Assembly: GCF_029109325.1 (NCBI RefSeq)
Contig: NZ_JAQKQJ010000021.1
Coordinates: 302,475-366,474, forward strand
DNA length: 64,000 bases
DNA from: Nodosilinea sp. PGN35
GTDB taxonomy: Bacteria; Cyanobacteriota; Cyanobacteriia; Phormidesmidales; Phormidesmidaceae
Direction of reading: 5' to 3'
The translations under genes were made by a program, and so were the position numbers. Below are positions 60,560-64,000 of the stretch, one piece after another. The notes beneath the pieces are model-generated. The model was given only the letters and a program-made list of their open reading frames with translations. It did no database searches and had not been told where the DNA came from. Positions within the stretch are counted from its first letter, which is position 1. Each line of letters starts with the position of its first letter.

Positions 60560-61707
60560 GGCAGACCGGCTCCAGGTTGTTGAGTCGCTAGGGAAGGCAA
60601 AGGAGCCGATGACGCCGGGCGATAGCGGTAGTAGGCGGCGCAGGCTCCTTCGGTGGATACCATTGGGGCTCCGAGGGGGTGTTCTGGGCGGCAGCGAGTG
60701 CCAAAGGCGGGGCAGTCGGGAGGCTGCTTTCGCCCCTGCAAGACCAGGCCGCCGATGCAGAGGCTTTCTGGAGAAGCCACCTGCACCCCACCCCGCAGCC
60801 GATCGCAAAATCGCACCTGGGCATCTAGATGGCGGTAGGCATCCCGCAGGCCCAGGCCGCTCTGGGGCAGGGTTCCCCACCCCCGCCACCCGCGCGGCAC
60901 CACCTGAAAGATCTGCGCCATCAGCTGCTGAGCCAGCTGGTTTCCTGGCCTGCTTACCAATCGCGCGTACTGATTTTCGACCTCGGCCAGACCGGCTTCG
61001 AGCTGCCGCAGGCAGCGATAAACCCCCTGCAAAATATCGACGGGTTCAAAGCCGGTGACCACGATGGGAACCTGGTATCTGGCGGCGATCGCCAAATACC
61101 GGTCATAACCTGTCACCGCGCACACGTGGCCCGCCGCTAAAACCCCCTGCACCCGGCAGTCGGGGGCGGCCAGAATTGCCTCTATGGCGGGGGGCACCAG
61201 CACGTGGGCGACCAGCACCGAAAAGTTGTCGATCTGCTGTTGCGCCGCCCGGTGAACAGCCATCGCCGTGGCGGGGGCGGTGGTCTCAAAGCCAACGGCA
61301 AAGAACACCACCTGACGGTCGCGGTGGCGGCGAGCCAGAGCCAGGGCCTCGAGGGGCGAATAGACCAGGCGCACATCGCCCCCCTGGGCCTTGACGCTGA
61401 GTAAATCGGTGGCAGTGCCCGGCACGCGCACCATGTCGCCGTAGGTGCAAAACACCACATCGGGCTGGGCAGCCAGGGTCAGCGCCTGGTCGATCAGGGC
61501 GGCATCGGTGACGCAGACCGGGCAGCCGGGGCCGTGGATTAGCGCGACGTCGGCGGGCAGCAGCTGATCGAGGCCGTACTTGACGATGGTGTGGGTCTGG
61601 CCGCCGCAGATCTCCATCAGGGTCCAGGGCCGGGTGACGAGGGCGGCGATCGCCGCCCCGTAGTCGTGAACCAGTCCCCGATCGCGATACTCGCTGATGT
61701 ACTTCAT
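60556..61707 (-). CDS. hypD: HypD, hydrogenase maturation iron-sulfur protein
   Basis: Scaffold on which the Fe(CN)2CO group of the NiFe hydrogenase is built, working with HypC and HypE. 383 residues, normal length. MEICGGQTH (C34) and GPGCPVCVT (C62, C65) are the conserved cysteine motifs. The C-terminal cluster region SLCIGGLVLQG, PPDCPAFGTRC, then MVSTEGACAAYYRY supplies the [4Fe-4S] ligands. FFAVGFETTAPATA and GVLAAGHVCAVTG match further conserved blocks. It is followed with overlap by hypE. The last 25 residues (SSAPLPSLATQQPGAG) are a poorly conserved tail. Confidence 0.95.
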   Translation of the reverse strand: MKYISEYRDRGLVHDYGAAIAALVTRPWTLMEICGGQTHTIVKYGLDQLLPADVALIHGPGCPVCVTDAALIDQALTLAAQPDVVFCTYGDMVRVPGTATDLLSVKAQGGDVRLVYSPLEALALARRHRDRQVVFFAVGFETTAPATAMAVHRAAQQQIDNFSVLVAHVLVPPAIEAILAAPDCRVQGVLAAGHVCAVTGYDRYLAIAARYQVPIVVTGFEPVDILQGVYRCLRQLEAGLAEVENQYARLVSRPGNQLAQQLMAQIFQVVPRGWRGWGTLPQSGLGLRDAYRHLDAQVRFCDRLRGGVQVASPESLCIGGLVLQGRKQPPDCPAFGTRCRPEHPLGAPMVSTEGACAAYYRYRPASSAPLPSLATQQPGAGLP

Positions 61708-62014
61708 GGTGTCTAACCGGCGGAGGGCGCAGGGCTGATACCAGAGTTAGCCCCAGGGGCAAATCACCCCGGCCATCCCGAGTCCCTGGGCAGAGGATGG
61801 GGTAATCGGCGATCGCAGAAAGGCAAAGCGGCGATCGCTGACCTCTGGGCTTTAGCCTAGGGAGAAACTCTGAGGAAGTTGTGAGGGGTCAGGCCAGCAG
61901 CCTGACAGAGGTGGGAAAAGGCCTGAAACTTGGTCATCCGAACCTGATGGACTGCTGCAACAGAGCCTGATTCACAGCAGTCCCCTTTGCTGGCAGCGCA
62001 GCGCCTTGCTGTCA
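61708..62014. other. Intergenic region between hoxF and hypD
   Basis: Non-coding. It contains a perfect hairpin GTCAGGC-CAGCA-GCCTGAC (61888-61906), possibly the end of the hoxEF transcript, and two GCGATCGC octamers (61809-61816, 61831-61838) 22 bases apart. The hypDE promoter should lie between these and 61708. Confidence 0.55.
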
Positions 62015-63628
62015 TTAGCACAGTTCCACTACTGCGGCTAAATACTCGTCGCGAAAGTAGCGGAGGGTGCTCAACACCGGGTTGGGCGCAGCCTGGCCGA
62101 GGCCGCAGAGGCTGGTGTGCTGAACCATATCGCAGAGGGCTTCGAGCTGGGCGAGATCGCCGGGGGTGGCGCGGCGGTGTTTAAACTTGGTCAGGAGCTG
62201 GTAAAGCTGAACGGTGCCAGCGCGACAGGGAATGCACTTACCACAGGATTCCTCCATGCAAAACTCCATAAAAAACTGGGCTACCTCCACCATGGAGGTG
62301 TGTTCATCCATCACAATCATGCCGCCGGAACCCATAATGGAGCCCAGTGCTTTTAAGGACTCGTAGTCTACTGGGGTATCAAAAGCCTCGGCGGGAATGC
62401 AGCCCCCCGACGGCCCGCCGGTCTGCACGGCTTTGATCGGGGTGCCGTCCGGGGTGCCCTGGCCCATGGCTTCGACAATTTCCCGCAGGGTAATGCCCAT
62501 CGGCACTTCGATCAGCCCAGCATTTTGCACGTGGCCCGTCAGCGAAAAGACCTTGGTGCCCCGGCTGTGGGCGGTGCCGATGGCGGCAAACCAGTCGGCC
62601 CCGTTGCGAAGAATGGGGGCAATGTTGGCAAAGGTTTCGACGTTGTTGATCAGGGTGGGGCAGCCCCACAGCCCCGACTCCGCCGGGTAGGGGGGGCGGG
62701 GGCGCGGCAGGCCCCGCTTCCCTTCGATGGAGGCGATCAGCGCCGTCTCTTCGCCGCAGACAAACGCCCCTGCGCCGATGCGTAGATCGACGCGAAAGTC
62801 GAAGGGGGAGTCGAAGATCTGGCTGCCCAGCACCCCGTGGCGCTTGGCCTGCCCCAGGGCGGTCTGGAGATGGCGATTGGCCAGGGGATACTCTCCCCGC
62901 ACGTAGATGTAGCCCTGGTTGGCCCCCACGGCGTAGGCGGCGATCGCCATACCCTCCAGCACCCGGTGGGGGTCGCTCTCCAGCACGCTGCGATCCATAT
63001 AGGCCCCCGGATCGCCCTCGTCGGCGTTGCACACCACATACTTTTGGCCCGGCGGCATTTTGGCTACGGTGGCCCACTTCAGCCCGGTGGGGTAGCCAGC
63101 GCCCCCCCGGCCCCGCAGACCGCTGCGGGTGATGGTGTCGATCACGGTCTCCGGCTCCAGGTCCCGCAGACAGCGGTGCAGGGCCTCGTAGCCCTGAGCG
63201 GCGAGGTAGTCTTCGATGCGCTCGGGGTCGATCAGGCCGCTGTTTTCGAGCACGATGCGGTGCTGGCGGGTGAAGAAGGGGAGGGTGGAGGGATGGAGGG
63301 GTGGAGGGGTGGCAGAGTGGGAAGGTGGGAGGGTGGGAGGGTGGGGATGGCTCAGGGTGGCGAGGATGGGGGCGGCGTGGGCGGGGGTGACGTGGGTGTA
63401 GAGGTCGCCTGCGGGATCGATTTGGACGAGGGGGGCCTGGCCGCACAGGCCGAGGCAGCCGACGCTTGCGACGGTCACCTGATCCTCCAGGCCGGCGGCG
63501 GTGACGGCGGTTTGGAATTGGGCTTTGACGGCCAGGGCGTTGGCGGCGAGGCAGCCGCCGACGGTGCAGCAGCGGATGCGGCAGGGTTGGGGGGTTGGGG
63601 TTGGGGTCTGGCGCTGGTCTGGCGTCAT
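62015..63628 (-). CDS. hoxF: HoxF, NADH-oxidising diaphorase subunit of bidirectional NiFe hydrogenase
   Basis: 537 residues, NuoF-like. N-terminal thioredoxin-like [2Fe-2S] domain with C21, C26, C58, C62 (CTVGGC, GCLGLCG). The NADH site is RGRGGAGYPTGLKW (about 170-183), followed by NADEGDPGAYMDR and the FMN region GAGAFVCGEETALI (about 256-269). The C-terminal [4Fe-4S] ligands are ESCGKCIPCRAG and TSLCGLG. It accepts electrons from NAD(P)H or returns them from the hydrogenase. A Pro/His/Ser/Thr-rich linker (about 92-118) is encoded by a G-rich repeat tract. It starts four bases inside hoxE. The hydrogenase genes hoxU, hoxY and hoxH do not follow; hypD does. Confidence 0.95.
   Translation of the reverse strand: MTPDQRQTPTPTPQPCRIRCCTVGGCLAANALAVKAQFQTAVTAAGLEDQVTVASVGCLGLCGQAPLVQIDPAGDLYTHVTPAHAAPILATLSHPHPPTLPPSHSATPPPLHPSTLPFFTRQHRIVLENSGLIDPERIEDYLAAQGYEALHRCLRDLEPETVIDTITRSGLRGRGGAGYPTGLKWATVAKMPPGQKYVVCNADEGDPGAYMDRSVLESDPHRVLEGMAIAAYAVGANQGYIYVRGEYPLANRHLQTALGQAKRHGVLGSQIFDSPFDFRVDLRIGAGAFVCGEETALIASIEGKRGLPRPRPPYPAESGLWGCPTLINNVETFANIAPILRNGADWFAAIGTAHSRGTKVFSLTGHVQNAGLIEVPMGITLREIVEAMGQGTPDGTPIKAVQTGGPSGGCIPAEAFDTPVDYESLKALGSIMGSGGMIVMDEHTSMVEVAQFFMEFCMEESCGKCIPCRAGTVQLYQLLTKFKHRRATPGDLAQLEALCDMVQHTSLCGLGQAAPNPVLSTLRYFRDEYLAAVVELC
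63268..63346. repeat. G-rich heptamer-like repeat tract inside hoxF, with G-quadruplex motif
   Basis: Imperfect GGGTGGA/GGGAGGGT repeats on the plus strand, ending in five runs of three or more G separated by single bases (63327-63346). It lies in frame in hoxF and encodes the Pro/His/Ser/Thr linker. Short tandem heptamers of this style are common in cyanobacterial genomes, mostly between genes. Confidence 0.7.
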
Positions 63629-64000
63629 GGCGCAGGGGTGCCCGAGAGGCAGGTGTGGAGGCGATCGCGCACGGTTTCTGGGGTCTGGTGGCCTGCAAGC
63701 TGGTCGTCGAACACGACGGCGGGGGCAACGCCGCAGGCCCCCAGGCAGCGGGCGGTGCTGAGGGAAAACTGGCGATCGCCGGAGGTTTCTCCGGCCTGGA
63801 GGTGGGTGGCTCGCTCCAGGGTGCGGAGCAACTGCGCCGCTCCGTTGATAAAGCAGGCTGTCCCCATGCAGACCACGCAGCGATGCACCCCCTTGGGTTC
63901 CAGGGAGAAGACGTGATAGAAGGTGGCTACGCCGTAGACCTGGCTGGGGGGGAGCCGCAGGCGGTGGGCAATGGGCAGCAGCAGCTCGGGCTCTAAATAG
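63625..64000 (-). CDS. hoxE: HoxE, [2Fe-2S] subunit of bidirectional hydrogenase (N-terminus outside window)
   Basis: The frame continues through the right edge, so only the last 124 residues are seen. NuoE-like: VYGVATFYHVFSLEPKG, then CVVCMGTACFING (first two cysteine ligands within CMGTAC) and ARCLGACGVAP (last two) make the thioredoxin-like [2Fe-2S] site. HoxE is thought to connect the diaphorase to other electron carriers or the membrane. It overlaps hoxF by four bases. The ATG at 63888 is internal; the sequence before it is clearly homologous, so the true start lies beyond 64000. Confidence 0.93.
   Translation of the reverse strand, partial: YLEPELLLPIAHRLRLPPSQVYGVATFYHVFSLEPKGVHRCVVCMGTACFINGAAQLLRTLERATHLQAGETSGDRQFSLSTARCLGACGVAPAVVFDDQLAGHQTPETVRDRLHTCLSGTPAP

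Noticed and set aside
60560..60889. 110-codon N-terminal extension of hypE
   Set aside because: It overlaps hypD in another frame, is Arg/Pro-rich, and HypE proteins start where the TTG at 60559 lies.

Overview
The window looks like chromosomal DNA of a cyanobacterium, probably filamentous, carrying a large integrated conjugative element. Evidence for a cyanobacterium: frequent GCGATCGC (HIP1-type) octamers, the diaphorase genes hoxE/hoxF of the bidirectional NiFe hydrogenase beside hypD/hypE, and a cyanobacterial-style type IV secretion cluster. I cannot name the genus.

Layout. 1-8996 (minus): one giant gene, open at the left edge, encoding an RHS/YD-repeat protein with a block of about 15 FG-GAP/VCBS motifs and an animal-type haem peroxidase whose halves are in swapped (circularly permuted) order. 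9444-31260 (minus): a conjugation operon running VirB2, VirB3, VirB4, VirB5-like, VirB6, VirB8, VirB10, VirB9-like, two exported proteins of unknown role, VirD4, two small unknown proteins, and a 2424-codon methylase/Strawberry-notch helicase/Toprim frame that contains a second overlapping gene with its own ribosome binding site. No relaxase, VirB11 or integrase is visible. 31261-33402: control region with two tandem hairpins, a ribbon-helix-helix-type gene and one small unknown gene.

33403-57520: a defence island. It holds a DUF499-type ATPase with a small partner; a SPARDA-type pair (DUF4365 nuclease-APAZ plus catalytically dead short Argonaute); a DarTG ADP-ribosylation toxin-antitoxin pair; a zinc-ribbon protein; a large GTPase with an integrase-like N-terminus; then a same-strand run of DUF1156 adenine methylase, membrane-anchored alpha/beta hydrolase, PD-(D/E)XK nuclease, LexA/S24-like regulator and two different PLD-SNF2 helicases; and an XRE regulator with a divergent partner. 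The DUF499, DUF1156 and PLD-helicase parts look like one methylase/helicase anti-phage system split open by later insertions. The composition of both hydrolase and nuclease with that set is the part I cannot match to a described system.

57542-59178: two small element genes, a hairpin, three TTGACTATC repeats, and the 3' half of a tRNA-Val(CAC) gene with no 5' half. I read this as the right attachment site. The intact tRNA and the integrase should lie left of base 1. 59179-64000 is chromosomal flank: hypE, hypD, hoxF and hoxE (minus, open at the right edge). The SPARDA pair, the middle of the methylase and most of the first helicase are visibly AT-richer than their neighbours, so the island is a mosaic of separately acquired pieces.
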